Below are positions 9,398 through 18,077 of a DNA stretch of 64,000 nt, piece by piece. The stretch covers positions 310,001 through 374,000 of the forward strand of contig OZ254080.1 in assembly GCA_965267485.1 (NCBI GenBank), in the 5' to 3' direction. Positions within the stretch are counted from its first letter, which is position 1. Each line of letters begins with the position of its first letter. The translations under genes were made by a program, and so were the position numbers. This DNA comes from JANQJA01 sp965267485. GTDB taxonomy: Bacteria > Pseudomonadota > Gammaproteobacteria > Pseudomonadales > Azotimanducaceae. Under the pieces are notes generated by a model, which searched no databases, had not been told where the DNA came from, and worked only from the letters and a program-made list of their open reading frames with translations.

Positions 9398-9556
9398 TTA
9401 TTCCTGTTCCATCGACCAGGTTTTGCTGGTCATTCGAGCCAACTCCCACTCGGAGAGCGACTCTTCCACCGGGCGTGAATATACCGGACGCTTCACCTCT
9501 CCGGCATCAAACTCGCGGTTGATCTGGGGCATCAGTTCAGCTTGTGGCATTGTCAT
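9398..9556 (-). CDS. Small acidic protein of 52 residues, unknown
   Basis: A short frame from ATG at 9556 to TAA at 9398 coding for 52 residues. It begins MTMPQAELMPQINREFDAGE and ends MTSKTWSMEQE, with no transmembrane segment and an overall acidic composition. A good ribosome-binding site, GGAGAG, lies 7 bp upstream of the ATG. A strong hairpin follows the stop. The high GC, in-frame third-position pattern and the flanking signals support a real gene. I do not recognise a family. A second ATG two codons in is also possible as a start. Confidence 0.6.
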   Translation of the reverse strand: MTMPQAELMPQINREFDAGEVKRPVYSRPVEESLSEWELARMTSKTWSMEQE

Positions 9557-9683
9557 TTCAGTGCTCTCCGACAATCGTTAAATGGTTCTGTGCGTTAAAC
9601 GCCAGAGCATTGTGTGACGATCGCCGGTTCCTAAACAGGGAATATATCGCAATTAATATATTCCCGATCGGAAAGAATTGGCG

Positions 9684-10571
9684 CTAATGGGCGGCCGAGG
9701 TGTGGGCGCTGATTGCCTCGACGATCTCTGGCCAGGCTTCCTCTGGCAGGTCGTGCCCCATACCTTCGATCACCTTCAGTTTCGAGCCCTTGATGGCCTT
9801 GTGGGTGTCTTCGCCACCGGCGAGCGGCACGAGCGGGTCGTCGCTGCCGTGAATGACGAGGGTCGGGATGCCTTCGAGTTTCTCGAGATGGGGTCTGCGA
9901 TTGCCCGTTGCGGCGATGGCAGCCATCTGCCGCGCGACGCCGTCGGGGTGGAAGCTGCGTTCATAGTCAGCCTTTGCCCGCATCTTGATGGCCTCGGCAT
10001 CGAGCGGGAAGCCTTTGCCCCCGATCGCCTTCGCCACCGACACCGAGCGGTCGACCACTTCGTCCAGCGTCTGGCCCGCCGGGCTGAGCAGCGCCGCCGA
10101 GGCTTCTTCTGTGGAAGAGGGCAGGCTCGGATCACCCGTTGTCGACATGATTGATGTGAGCGACAGCACGCGTTCGCGATGATGAATTGCCATCATCTGC
10201 GCGATCATGCCACCCATCGACGCGCCGCAGATATGCGCCTTGTCGATGTGCAGCGCATTCAGCAGGCCCTCGGCGTCCTCTGCCATGTCCTCGAGCGTGT
10301 ACGGTGCTTTCACGGGATTGCCGGCCTGGGCGTCGGCAAAAATCTTCATCATGTTCGGCACACCGAACTGGTCGAAGTGCTGGGAGAGTCCGATGTCCCG
10401 ATTGTCGAATCGGATGACGTAGTGGCCGGCGTCGGCCAGCATCACGCAAAACTCCTCACGCCAGCGCGTCATCTGCGCGCCGAGTCCCATGACGAGAAGC
10501 AGCGGGCGATCGGCCTCGGCGCCGAACGTGTCGTACTCGATGTTGATGTTATTGGCTTTGATTTGCGGCAT
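9684..10571 (-). CDS. Alpha/beta-fold hydrolase
   Basis: A 295-residue serine hydrolase. The nucleophile elbow is GASMGG (Ser near residue 118), the oxyanion region is LVMGLGAQ, the acid is probably the Asp in VIHGSDDPLVP, and the catalytic His is in GMGHDLP near the C-terminus. The motif FDNRDIGLSQ is typical of the RdmC/aclacinomycin methylesterase-like branch. It lacks a signal peptide, so it should act in the cytoplasm. The substrate is unknown. It is divergent from the phosphotransferase gene, with a 69-bp shared promoter region. Confidence 0.88.
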   Translation of the reverse strand: MPQIKANNINIEYDTFGAEADRPLLLVMGLGAQMTRWREEFCVMLADAGHYVIRFDNRDIGLSQHFDQFGVPNMMKIFADAQAGNPVKAPYTLEDMAEDAEGLLNALHIDKAHICGASMGGMIAQMMAIHHRERVLSLTSIMSTTGDPSLPSSTEEASAALLSPAGQTLDEVVDRSVSVAKAIGGKGFPLDAEAIKMRAKADYERSFHPDGVARQMAAIAATGNRRPHLEKLEGIPTLVIHGSDDPLVPLAGGEDTHKAIKGSKLKVIEGMGHDLPEEAWPEIVEAISAHTSAAH

Positions 10572-10640
10572 GGTTGGCTGACATCTCGTTGTTGCGGATC
10601 ACCAAATTAATCATGTTTCGGCGGCAGGTCACAAGGCAGC

Positions 10641-11417
10641 ATGACTGACGTGACAGAGCAGGCGCTTGGTGGCGGCAATCTGTCGCAGGTCTCGCGGCGG
10701 GGCAATGAAGTGCTGCGTCCGACAGGGCCATGGACACCGGCCGTCCATACCTTGCTTCGACACCTCGAAGGGCGAGCGGTTCCGGGGGTTCCCCGCGTAC
10801 TCGGCATCGAACCCGATGGCAGGGAGCGGCTCACGTTCATTGAGGGAGAGGCCGGGGGCGATTGGACGTGGACGGACTATACGCTCACGAAGGTTGGCCG
10901 CTGGTTGCGTCTCTATCACGACGCCGTGCGCGACTTTGTTGAACCGTCAGATGCTGTCTGGCGGATGTGCTGGGCGAAACAGCAGCCGGGCGAGATGATC
11001 TGCCACTTCGATATCGCGCCGCGCAATCTCGTGCTGCGTCCGGATGGGTCAATCGGCGTGATCGACTGGGATGTTGCGGCCCCGGGCGACGCGAGGCTCG
11101 ACGTGGGCAAGGCGGCAAACAGCTTCACGCCGCTCGCGGATGAAACCCGGGATTCGATCCATCGCGTGGTCCGCCGTACGCGGCTGCTGCTGGATGCCTA
11201 TGGCTGGGAAGACAGCTTCAGTGAAATCACAGGGTGGATGATCGACGCTGCCGGCCACTCACGGATGAGGATACTGCGCGGCGCTGATGATGGTGACGCC
11301 GCGCTGCTGGCACTGGTTGAGGCAGGTGTGCCGGAGAAACTGGCGGCACTGGGTGAGCGACTCCTCCGTCAGCGGGGCCGGCTTGAGGACGGATTTCAGG
11401 CGTCCGGCGGCACGTAG
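10641..11417 (+). CDS. APH-family phosphotransferase (aminoglycoside/choline kinase-like)
   Basis: A 258-residue protein with the small-molecule kinase fold. The catalytic loop is HFDIAPRN (Brenner HxDxxxxN) near residue 124 and the metal-binding motif is IDWD about 20 residues later, both typical of the APH/ChoK superfamily. The family phosphorylates hydroxyl groups of small molecules. Resistance should not be assumed, as most environmental members have other substrates. The ATG at 10641 is preceded by GGCGGCAGG. Its 3' end overlaps the convergent yggX gene by 22 bp. Confidence 0.82.
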   Translation: MTDVTEQALGGGNLSQVSRRGNEVLRPTGPWTPAVHTLLRHLEGRAVPGVPRVLGIEPDGRERLTFIEGEAGGDWTWTDYTLTKVGRWLRLYHDAVRDFVEPSDAVWRMCWAKQQPGEMICHFDIAPRNLVLRPDGSIGVIDWDVAAPGDARLDVGKAANSFTPLADETRDSIHRVVRRTRLLLDAYGWEDSFSEITGWMIDAAGHSRMRILRGADDGDAALLALVEAGVPEKLAALGERLLRQRGRLEDGFQASGGT

Positions 11418-11668
11418 CCCTCGGCCTTGTCGGTCGCCTCGCCGGCAAGAAAACGGTCACGCTGATCGTTGATATAGCGGCGTGCTTCCTTGTCCATCAT
11501 GTTGAGATTCTTCTCATTTATCAGCATGGTCTGGAGGTGCTGCCACTCTTCCCACGCCTTTGCGGAGACCGTCTCAAAGACTTCCTGGCCGCGCGGGCCG
11601 GGGAATGGCGGTGCGTCCAGTCCGGGCAATTCTTCCTTGTATCGGCTGCATGTCACGGTGCGAGTCAT
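11396..11668 (-). CDS. yggX: Fe(2+)-trafficking protein YggX
   Basis: A 90-residue cytosolic protein of the YggX family, which supports iron-sulfur cluster repair and protects against oxidative stress. Diagnostic parts are the start TRTVTCSRYKEELPGLD with the single conserved Cys, PFPGPRGQEVFETVSAKAWEEW, and the end EGYVPPDA. The start at 11668 overlaps the mutY stop by 4 bp (ATGA), the gammaproteobacterial mutY-yggX arrangement. An open frame continues to 11749 but overlaps mutY and is not needed. Confidence 0.96.
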   Translation of the reverse strand: MTRTVTCSRYKEELPGLDAPPFPGPRGQEVFETVSAKAWEEWQHLQTMLINEKNLNMMDKEARRYINDQRDRFLAGEATDKAEGYVPPDA

Positions 11669-12720
11669 GATTCTCCCAGTACTTCGAGCAGTTTGACGAC
11701 AGGACGGGTCAGCCCGATCTCCGGCGGCGCGTCGAGCGCGTACCAGCACTCCTTGCCCGCTTCGATACGGCTGTCTGCGGTTGAGACCGTAACGTGAACG
11801 GGCTCGATGTCCAAATGAAAGTGGGTAAACGTGTTGCGGAACGCGCCGAGCCGGGTGATTTCCTCGATCCGGAGCGAACGCTCGTTGCTGATCGCGGAGA
11901 CCTGTGACTCGATCGCTCCGGGCTCACATTCCGGAAAGCTCCAGAGGCCGCCCCAGAGTCCGGCGCCGGGCCTGCGTTGTAGGAGCACCTCACGGCGCTG
12001 GTTCTCGACGATGAGCATCGCCGTCTGGCGAACGGGCAGCGCCTTCTTCGGCTTCTTGCCCGGCAGTGATTCGATGCGGCCCTCCTGCCTCCCCACGCAG
12101 TCATCCTGGAACGGGCAGGCGAGACACTTCGGGGACGAGCGTACGCAGATCGTGGCACCGAGATCCATGATCGCCTGAGTGTAGTCAGCCACGCGGGACT
12201 GTGGCGTCAGCGCCTCGGCCCTGGCCCACAGGGTTTTCGCGACGGCGGTTTCGCCCGGCCAGCCGTCGATGCCAAAGCAGCGGGCGAGCACGCGCTTGAC
12301 GTTGCCATCGAGAATCGGCGCGCGGCCCTCGCAGGCGATGGAGACGATGGCGCCCGCCGTCGAGCGGCCAATGCCGGGCAGCGCTTCGAGATCGTCGACA
12401 TTCGTCGGGAATGTGCCCTGGCGCTCGTGGGCGACGACGCGCGCTGCCTTGTACAGATTGCGGGCGCGGGCGTAGTAGCCAAGCCCGGTCCACAGATGCA
12501 ATACCTCGTCCTCATCGGCTTCGGCCAACGATTGCACATCGGGGAAGCGCGCCATGAAGCGCTCGAAGTAGGGAATGACCGTGGCAACCTGAGTCTGCTG
12601 CAGCATGATCTCTGACACCCAGACCCGGTAGGGTGAGATGTCCTGCTGCCATGGCAGGGTCTTGCGGCCGTGGCGGTCGAACCAGGCGAGCAGGCGATCG
12701 CTGAACGTGCGAAGCGCCAT
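11665..12720 (-). CDS. mutY: A/G-specific adenine glycosylase MutY
   Basis: A 351-residue DNA repair enzyme that removes adenine mispaired with 8-oxoguanine. The catalytic Glu37 lies in SEIMLQQTQV, the helix-hairpin-helix is LPGIGRSTAG at 114-123, and the catalytic Asp138 follows in LDGN. The [4Fe-4S] loop is complete: Cys192, Cys199, Cys202 and Cys208 with 6-2-5 spacing. A NUDIX-like 8-oxoG recognition domain fills residues 225-345. It overlaps the asmA-like gene by 1 bp (TGATG) and yggX by 4 bp, so asmA-mutY-yggX is one operon. Confidence 0.97.
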   Translation of the reverse strand: MALRTFSDRLLAWFDRHGRKTLPWQQDISPYRVWVSEIMLQQTQVATVIPYFERFMARFPDVQSLAEADEDEVLHLWTGLGYYARARNLYKAARVVAHERQGTFPTNVDDLEALPGIGRSTAGAIVSIACEGRAPILDGNVKRVLARCFGIDGWPGETAVAKTLWARAEALTPQSRVADYTQAIMDLGATICVRSSPKCLACPFQDDCVGRQEGRIESLPGKKPKKALPVRQTAMLIVENQRREVLLQRRPGAGLWGGLWSFPECEPGAIESQVSAISNERSLRIEEITRLGAFRNTFTHFHLDIEPVHVTVSTADSRIEAGKECWYALDAPPEIGLTRPVVKLLEVLGES

Positions 12721-14522
12721 CAGTTACCGAAGAGCTTGCGCAGACCCTCGCCGAGCTTTTCCTTGATGGCTTCGGTGCCCTTGCGCTTCAGTTCCTGTTT
12801 CGCAGCGCTGGCGAGGATATCCTGGATGGCTTTGCGATCCGGCAGGCAGAGTTCCACCGGCGTGGCGTCGAGCGGGCCCTCGCAATGCAGCGGCCATTCG
12901 ATACGGGCGAGGCCGGGGCCGACGCTGAACTCACTGTCGTTCTCAAGGAACTGGAACGTGAGGTCATAGACCATACGGTTGTCGAAATAGTCGAAGCCGC
13001 CGGTGCCTTCTCCCTTCATGACGTTGAGCGCGAACTCCAGTTGCTGGTCGTCACGGGCGCCGGCAATGAAGCGGTGCTGCCCGGTCATGTTGTCGAACGG
13101 CATCATGTCGGGCCAGGCGGCAACGCCGGATTGTTGTCCACGCAAGGCATCGACGATGGCGGCAATCTGCTTGATCGGCCGAACGTCGAGCGTGCCGCTC
13201 GCGATCTCGAAGGTCGTGGTGCCATCCAGCGTGCCGAGGACTTCGCTCAGCATATGGCCGGTAAACGTTGTGTTCGATTCGAACTCGAGAGTGCCGGTGA
13301 TCCAGTCCGACTCGAGGAACTGCGCAAGATCGAGGCCCGAGACGGTCGCACTGGTCTGGCCCGCGCCGCGCCCGGCGGTCGTGCCGGTGAATCCGAGACC
13401 GATCTGGCCACCGTAGCCCGCCATACCGATGTCGGCAGTGAGCTTGTTGCGACGGTTCTGTATGTCTGCCGTAAAGCCGGTAAACGTATAACCGCTCCAC
13501 ATTAATTGTGAGAGGGTGAACTGGCCGTCGATATCGAGGCTGCGAAGGGTGTCGAGCGGCAGCACCTCTGCGTCCTCGGCAGGTGCGGATGCATTCGGGT
13601 CGCCCGCCGCTTCGGTCGGCAGGTAGAGGTCGGCGTTGAGTTCGCCGAGTGCGACGTCGAACTCGATGGCGGTGATATCTGTTGCCGTGTTGACGCTGGC
13701 GCGACCGTTCAGCGTCGTGCTGTCGATCGCACCGTCGAACTGCACCTGCAGCAGACTCTGGTCGAGATCATATTCACCCGAGGTTGTGGCCCGGATGCTG
13801 ATGCCGGGCATCCCGGGCAGTGCCAGCGAATTCTGCAGCGAAAGCCCGTCGAAGCTGATTCGATCGAGCCCCTCTGCAATCGTGACGTCGCCGCTGCCTG
13901 AAAGCTCGGCGGACATGCCGCCAACAACGTCGGTGACGCTCATCGCGAACTCCACCGGCGTCGGCTGCCCGCCCCGAATCGCGCCAGTGACAAATCGCGG
14001 GACGTCCAGGCGATACTCGGCCTCGCCCTCGAGATCGACGTAGCTGATCGTGGTGTCCAGCAGTCTGACCTCCTGGATGTTGAGCGAGAGCGCACTGGCG
14101 TCGCCGGTTTCGGCCGGCGGTGACTCCCCGCTGGCCTTGCCGGTGTCCCAGTTGGGTCGGCCCTGCTCGTCGATACGGGCGTTGATCGTGAGGCCCTCGA
14201 AGGTCAGGGCGTCGACGGCGAGTTCGCCGCGAAGAACCAGCGGGATCAAACCCACGTCCACGTCGGCCCGGCCGATTGATGCGAGCGGTGTCTCGCTGCC
14301 GCCGGGGCGGATGTTCACGCCCTCCATGGAGATTGCGATGGGCGGAAAGTATCGCCAGTTCATCTCACCGCTGATATCGACGACGAAGCCGGTGGATTCC
14401 TCGATGGTCGCGGCGAGTTGCGTCCGGTAGTAGTCCGGATTGGCGAGCAGGAACGCAAGCACAGCGATGAGCAGCAGGGGTACGGCAACGACGATGCCGA
14501 GAATGATAAGAACAGCACGCAT
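12720..14522 (-). CDS. asmA: AsmA family protein
   Basis: A 600-residue envelope protein with one N-terminal membrane anchor (MRAVLIILGIVVAVPLLLIAVLAFLLANPDYYR split here for length: hydrophobic residues 2-27) and a long periplasmic beta-rich region. The motif FVVDISGEMNWRYFPPIAISMEGVNI matches the AsmA N-terminal domain, and the C-terminal third has the AsmA_2 pattern. AsmA/TamB-like proteins form lipid-transfer bridges between the membranes. The ATG at 14522 puts the anchor at the N-terminus. It is the first gene of the mutY-yggX operon. Confidence 0.9.
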   Translation of the reverse strand: MRAVLIILGIVVAVPLLLIAVLAFLLANPDYYRTQLAATIEESTGFVVDISGEMNWRYFPPIAISMEGVNIRPGGSETPLASIGRADVDVGLIPLVLRGELAVDALTFEGLTINARIDEQGRPNWDTGKASGESPPAETGDASALSLNIQEVRLLDTTISYVDLEGEAEYRLDVPRFVTGAIRGGQPTPVEFAMSVTDVVGGMSAELSGSGDVTIAEGLDRISFDGLSLQNSLALPGMPGISIRATTSGEYDLDQSLLQVQFDGAIDSTTLNGRASVNTATDITAIEFDVALGELNADLYLPTEAAGDPNASAPAEDAEVLPLDTLRSLDIDGQFTLSQLMWSGYTFTGFTADIQNRRNKLTADIGMAGYGGQIGLGFTGTTAGRGAGQTSATVSGLDLAQFLESDWITGTLEFESNTTFTGHMLSEVLGTLDGTTTFEIASGTLDVRPIKQIAAIVDALRGQQSGVAAWPDMMPFDNMTGQHRFIAGARDDQQLEFALNVMKGEGTGGFDYFDNRMVYDLTFQFLENDSEFSVGPGLARIEWPLHCEGPLDATPVELCLPDRKAIQDILASAAKQELKRKGTEAIKEKLGEGLRKLFGN

Positions 14523-14541
14523 AGGGGTATCGCCCGGGTTG

Positions 14542-14967
14542 TCAGTCTTTGGCGAGTGCGAGGTTGCGCCTCGCATAGTCGCACAATACATGTACGATGC
14601 CGCGAGTCACCTCTTTGTTCCCGGTCATGAGGTCATAGAGCGATTCGCCGTCCAGACGGATAAGCGTGCAGTCCTCCACGGCCTCGACCGATGCCGCCCG
14701 GGGCTCCGGGTCGAGCGCCGCGAGCTCGCCGAAGACCGCGCGGTTGCCGAGGACGCCGAGCTCCTTGTCACCCTCGAAGACCCTGACCTTGCCGTTGGCG
14801 ACGATGTACATGGAACTGCCGAGGTCGCCCTGGCTGACGATGAGTTCGCCAGCGTCATACTCGACGGTTTCGGAGATGGTCGCCAGATCGACGATCTGTG
14901 CTTCCGGTACGGAAGAGAAGATCTTTACCGACTTCAGGATCAGAACCTTCTCGATAGTCAGGAGCAT
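14542..14967 (-). CDS. Cyclic-nucleotide-binding (Crp-like) domain protein
   Basis: A 141-residue stand-alone cNMP-binding fold without a DNA-binding domain. It shows the beta-roll pattern YDAGELIVSQGDLGSSMYIV, VFEGDKELGVLGNRAVFGELAALDPEPRAASVEA; the FGELAAL-x5-RAA segment is the phosphate-binding cassette. It sits 19 bp upstream of the asmA operon and 110 bp after the transporter-HEAT gene on the same strand. In some bacteria a cNMP domain is fused to the C-terminus of such transporters, so a partnership with that gene is plausible. Confidence 0.85.
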   Translation of the reverse strand: MLLTIEKVLILKSVKIFSSVPEAQIVDLATISETVEYDAGELIVSQGDLGSSMYIVANGKVRVFEGDKELGVLGNRAVFGELAALDPEPRAASVEAVEDCTLIRLDGESLYDLMTGNKEVTRGIVHVLCDYARRNLALAKD

Positions 14968-15048
14968 AGAAGTGAAACGTCGGAAAAGCCGTCATTATGC
15001 CAGCACGCTGGGGATTCGTCCCGAGGTCCTTCGCGGCGCTCAGGGCGA

Positions 15049-15080
15049 GGAGGAAGGGCGCTCAGGAGGAAGGGCGCTCA
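15049..15080. repeat. Two tandem copies of a 16-bp unit
   Basis: The unit GGAGGAAGGGCGCTCA occurs exactly twice at 15049-15064 and 15065-15080, followed by a degenerate third start. A related GGCGCTCAGGGCGAGG lies just upstream at about 15035-15050. The array covers the 3' end and stop (15078) of the minus-strand transporter gene. It is probably a slippage product or a small extragenic repeat. Confidence 0.75.
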
Positions 15081-18035
15081 GGACGAAGGGAGCGCGTCCA
15101 GCAGGCCGGCGACGACCTCGCGCACGGCGCGGTTCTTGTCATCCTGGCGGGCGGACAGCGTCGGCCGCAGGTCAGACGGGCCGATCTGCGCCAGCGCCCA
15201 GATAGCGGTCTCCCGGACGATGGGTTCGGGGTCGTCCATCGCGCGTCTCACCGTTTCGACATGCTGCGCCTCAGCGCCCTGGCCGATCAGATAGAGCAGC
15301 GAAGACCGTGCCCAGAACGAACGCTCCTCAAAGTGCTCTTCCACCAGTTTGTGGAAGCGCTGGTCCGGCGTCATCGACGCCTGCGGGTAGCGAACCCGAA
15401 GCTGCACAAGCCGTTCCGACACCGTCAGATCGTCAAGAATCGGAATCACTACCTGCTTGATGTCGGCCGTCAGCAGGTTGTCCAGCACCTCGAGGGCAAA
15501 GACGCGCAGTTCGGACACCTTGGAGTCGATGTTTGCCCGCGTATCCAGCATCACGATCGACGGGAACAGGAACGAGACCAAAAGCAGCATGTTGTCGCGA
15601 TGCTGATCGAGTTCCTGCCCCAGTGCGGCCGTCAGCTGGTGATACTTCCCGGACTGATAGAGGTCTTCCATCGCGGCCAGCAGCCAGGTGATGAGTTGTA
15701 CTTCTTCTTCGAGCTTGTTGACGAAGACATACTGGTCGTCGGGATCTGCCTGGTAGTGCAGCGTCGCCAGCGCGAGATAGACCTGATGCCGCAGTTCCGG
15801 TGATTCGATGTCGATGTGCTTCAGCAGCAGCTCGACCGCGCGCACGCCGCCGATTTCGCGCATGATGTCGATGGCCTGGCGCTTCACCTGTCTCGTGGCG
15901 AGCGGCGAGGTGAAGCCGTCTTCAAGTGCGTACAGCGCATCCTCGCCAAAGCGCTGGATCGCGAGTGCCGCGCGTCCCTGAAGCGGCGGCTCGTTGAGGC
16001 AGGAGACAAGTTTCTCGATCAGCCTCGTATCGTGAATCTCACCGGCTGCGAGAATCGCCTCGTTCACGACGTCGGGGTCGGCATCGTCCAGCAGTTCCAT
16101 CAGGAAGCCTGAAAAGCTTGCACTGCCGATCTCGCCGAGGGCAGAGGCGGCAAACTTGCGGTCGGCTTCATTCTCGGAACGGATCATCTGCAGGAGGTAA
16201 TCCTGCGCGCCACCCGCATTCGGTTCATGGCTCAGGATGCCGACCAGGGCGCCCCGACGAATCTGCTGGTGCGCACCTTCCAGATAGGGTGTGAGGGTTT
16301 CTGCGACATCGTCGCCGCCGAGCGCTGCATAGGTGATAAGTGCCTGGCCGCGTACATCGGGTTCGGTCTCCTGCTCGATTCGCTCCATGACCTGCACGTG
16401 CAGCGGCGAGATCTGCAGGCGCGCGATCCGCCGCAGCACGTCCATCCGCACATCCTTGTCGCGATTGTCGATGACGCGCTTCAACAGCTCGGTAATCTCC
16501 GGATGCTCCAGTTCCTCGAGGATATTGAGGCAATAGAAGATCTCGGCGGGATAGGGGCTGTCGAGACCGCGCTTGATGATGTCGAGACTGGCGTTGTCGA
16601 GTTCGCGCAGGGAGAGTTCGCCCAGCTTGCGCTTCTGGATACTGACCACGAGGTTCGAGAGATACATCCGGCGAATGACGACCCCAAGGCTCAGCCAGAC
16701 GGCCATCAGGACCGCCAGCATGAGCAGGTAGACCTTTGGCTCCCAGCCCAGGTACTCGGAGATCACAAACAGGCAGGCACCGGCGACGCCGCCAGAGAAC
16801 GGGTCGATGACGCCTTCGATCAGCGACGTGCCTCGCACGCGCTGCCGGTCGGGCAGCACCTGGAACAGGATGGCAACGCTGGGGCGCCAGATGGCAGCCT
16901 GCAGCACGTAGCGCGCCGCGTTTGTCACAACCATGACGCCGAAGACGAGAGCGATTTCTGCGCCCGCGAACTCGAGCGCGCTCACGGCAACCGAGCCGAC
17001 GGCGATGACCAGGGGGAACGCCATGACGCCCGCGATGATCCCGAACCGGCGAAGGAACGGCGCGAACCCGAACACGAGCGTCAGCAGCGTGACGAAGCCG
17101 ATGACCGCGAAGAACTGGCCGAGGAACTCCGCCATGACGCGCTCGTCCGGGAACTGCTCCGAGGCATACTGGTAGAAGGCAACGTCGATGAAGAAGTAGG
17201 CGAAGATGTAGGCGGCGTAGCAGACGCTGATGAGGCGCACGTAGGGCATCTTCGTCATGCCGAGCAGGTTACCGCCGCCTTCGTCCTCCTGATCGTAGTC
17301 GCTGGTCGTCTTCGCGAGGTCGGCCTCGAACCGCTTGATCGTGTACGCCACGATGACGCCGACACCGACCGTGGCAGTCGCGGCAACCAGCAGGAGTTCC
17401 GGTACATCAATAAAGTTCAGCAGCAGGGCAATCGACAGGCCACCCACCATCTCAGCCAGAAACTCGCCGGAGCGCGTGATCCCCGAGAGCCGCTTCGATT
17501 GGCGCACGTTCAGCAGCTTCGAGATGAGCGCCATGAACTGCAGGCTGAACAGCATGTAGACGATCTCGAAGAAGAGCGGCAGGAAGAAGATGATGAACGT
17601 GCTGTCAGGCAGCGAGAGCGAGGTGCGCAGTAACACCAGGCCACCCAGAATCGTGCCCAGAATTGTGAACAGATAGCCGCCGGTGGAGGCGCGGCGGGTG
17701 GCCTGCTCGATGGCGAGGGTAACGAGTGTGCCGGTGACGGCCAGCAGAATCGCTACCAGCGCCAGCCGGTCGGCACCGAAGTGGCGCAGGAACAGCGTGA
17801 ACGCGCACACGCGGATCATGCCGATGGCGAGACCCGACATGAACATGTTGCCGAACAACAGCGCGGTGACGGCGCGCTCGTCCGGCCGAATACCGAGACG
17901 GGCGAGCAGCCAGTCCAACGAGGACGCTCCGTTGCTTCTTGGGCTGACGGCTTCGCTCAAGGTGGGGACTCCATGGAAGCGCTCATTATGCGCGATCACC
18001 GGAGCGTGAGCGAGTGCTGCTTGGGGGGCATTCAT
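15078..18035 (-). CDS. MFS/ATP-ADP translocase-like transporter fused to HEAT repeats
   Basis: A 985-residue protein. Residues 50-460 contain about 12 transmembrane helices in the style of the Npt/ADP-ATP carrier and MFS groups (FGNMFMSGLAIGMIRVCAFTLFL and others). Residues 470-985 are soluble and made of helical HEAT-like repeats, with recurring phrases such as DNRDKDVRMDVLRRIARL and FAASALGEIGSASFSGFL. Proteins of this architecture occur in several bacterial phyla with no assigned substrate. The start at 18035 is an ATG 42 bp from the divergent reductase gene. The neighbouring small cNMP-binding protein may be its regulator. Confidence 0.82.
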   Translation of the reverse strand: MNAPQAALAHAPVIAHNERFHGVPTLSEAVSPRSNGASSLDWLLARLGIRPDERAVTALLFGNMFMSGLAIGMIRVCAFTLFLRHFGADRLALVAILLAVTGTLVTLAIEQATRRASTGGYLFTILGTILGGLVLLRTSLSLPDSTFIIFFLPLFFEIVYMLFSLQFMALISKLLNVRQSKRLSGITRSGEFLAEMVGGLSIALLLNFIDVPELLLVAATATVGVGVIVAYTIKRFEADLAKTTSDYDQEDEGGGNLLGMTKMPYVRLISVCYAAYIFAYFFIDVAFYQYASEQFPDERVMAEFLGQFFAVIGFVTLLTLVFGFAPFLRRFGIIAGVMAFPLVIAVGSVAVSALEFAGAEIALVFGVMVVTNAARYVLQAAIWRPSVAILFQVLPDRQRVRGTSLIEGVIDPFSGGVAGACLFVISEYLGWEPKVYLLMLAVLMAVWLSLGVVIRRMYLSNLVVSIQKRKLGELSLRELDNASLDIIKRGLDSPYPAEIFYCLNILEELEHPEITELLKRVIDNRDKDVRMDVLRRIARLQISPLHVQVMERIEQETEPDVRGQALITYAALGGDDVAETLTPYLEGAHQQIRRGALVGILSHEPNAGGAQDYLLQMIRSENEADRKFAASALGEIGSASFSGFLMELLDDADPDVVNEAILAAGEIHDTRLIEKLVSCLNEPPLQGRAALAIQRFGEDALYALEDGFTSPLATRQVKRQAIDIMREIGGVRAVELLLKHIDIESPELRHQVYLALATLHYQADPDDQYVFVNKLEEEVQLITWLLAAMEDLYQSGKYHQLTAALGQELDQHRDNMLLLVSFLFPSIVMLDTRANIDSKVSELRVFALEVLDNLLTADIKQVVIPILDDLTVSERLVQLRVRYPQASMTPDQRFHKLVEEHFEERSFWARSSLLYLIGQGAEAQHVETVRRAMDDPEPIVRETAIWALAQIGPSDLRPTLSARQDDKNRAVREVVAGLLDALPSS

Positions 18036-18077
18036 TCATCTGCTAATCTCGATGGGTCTTGGTAGAGGGGGTATGAG

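Noticed and set aside
14440..15294. Plus-strand frame across the cNMP gene and the repeat
   Set aside because: It covers two well supported minus-strand genes and shows no recognisable domain.
16227..17633. 468-codon plus-strand frame inside the transporter-HEAT gene
   Set aside because: It has the low-complexity, charged composition of an antisense frame and no start signal.
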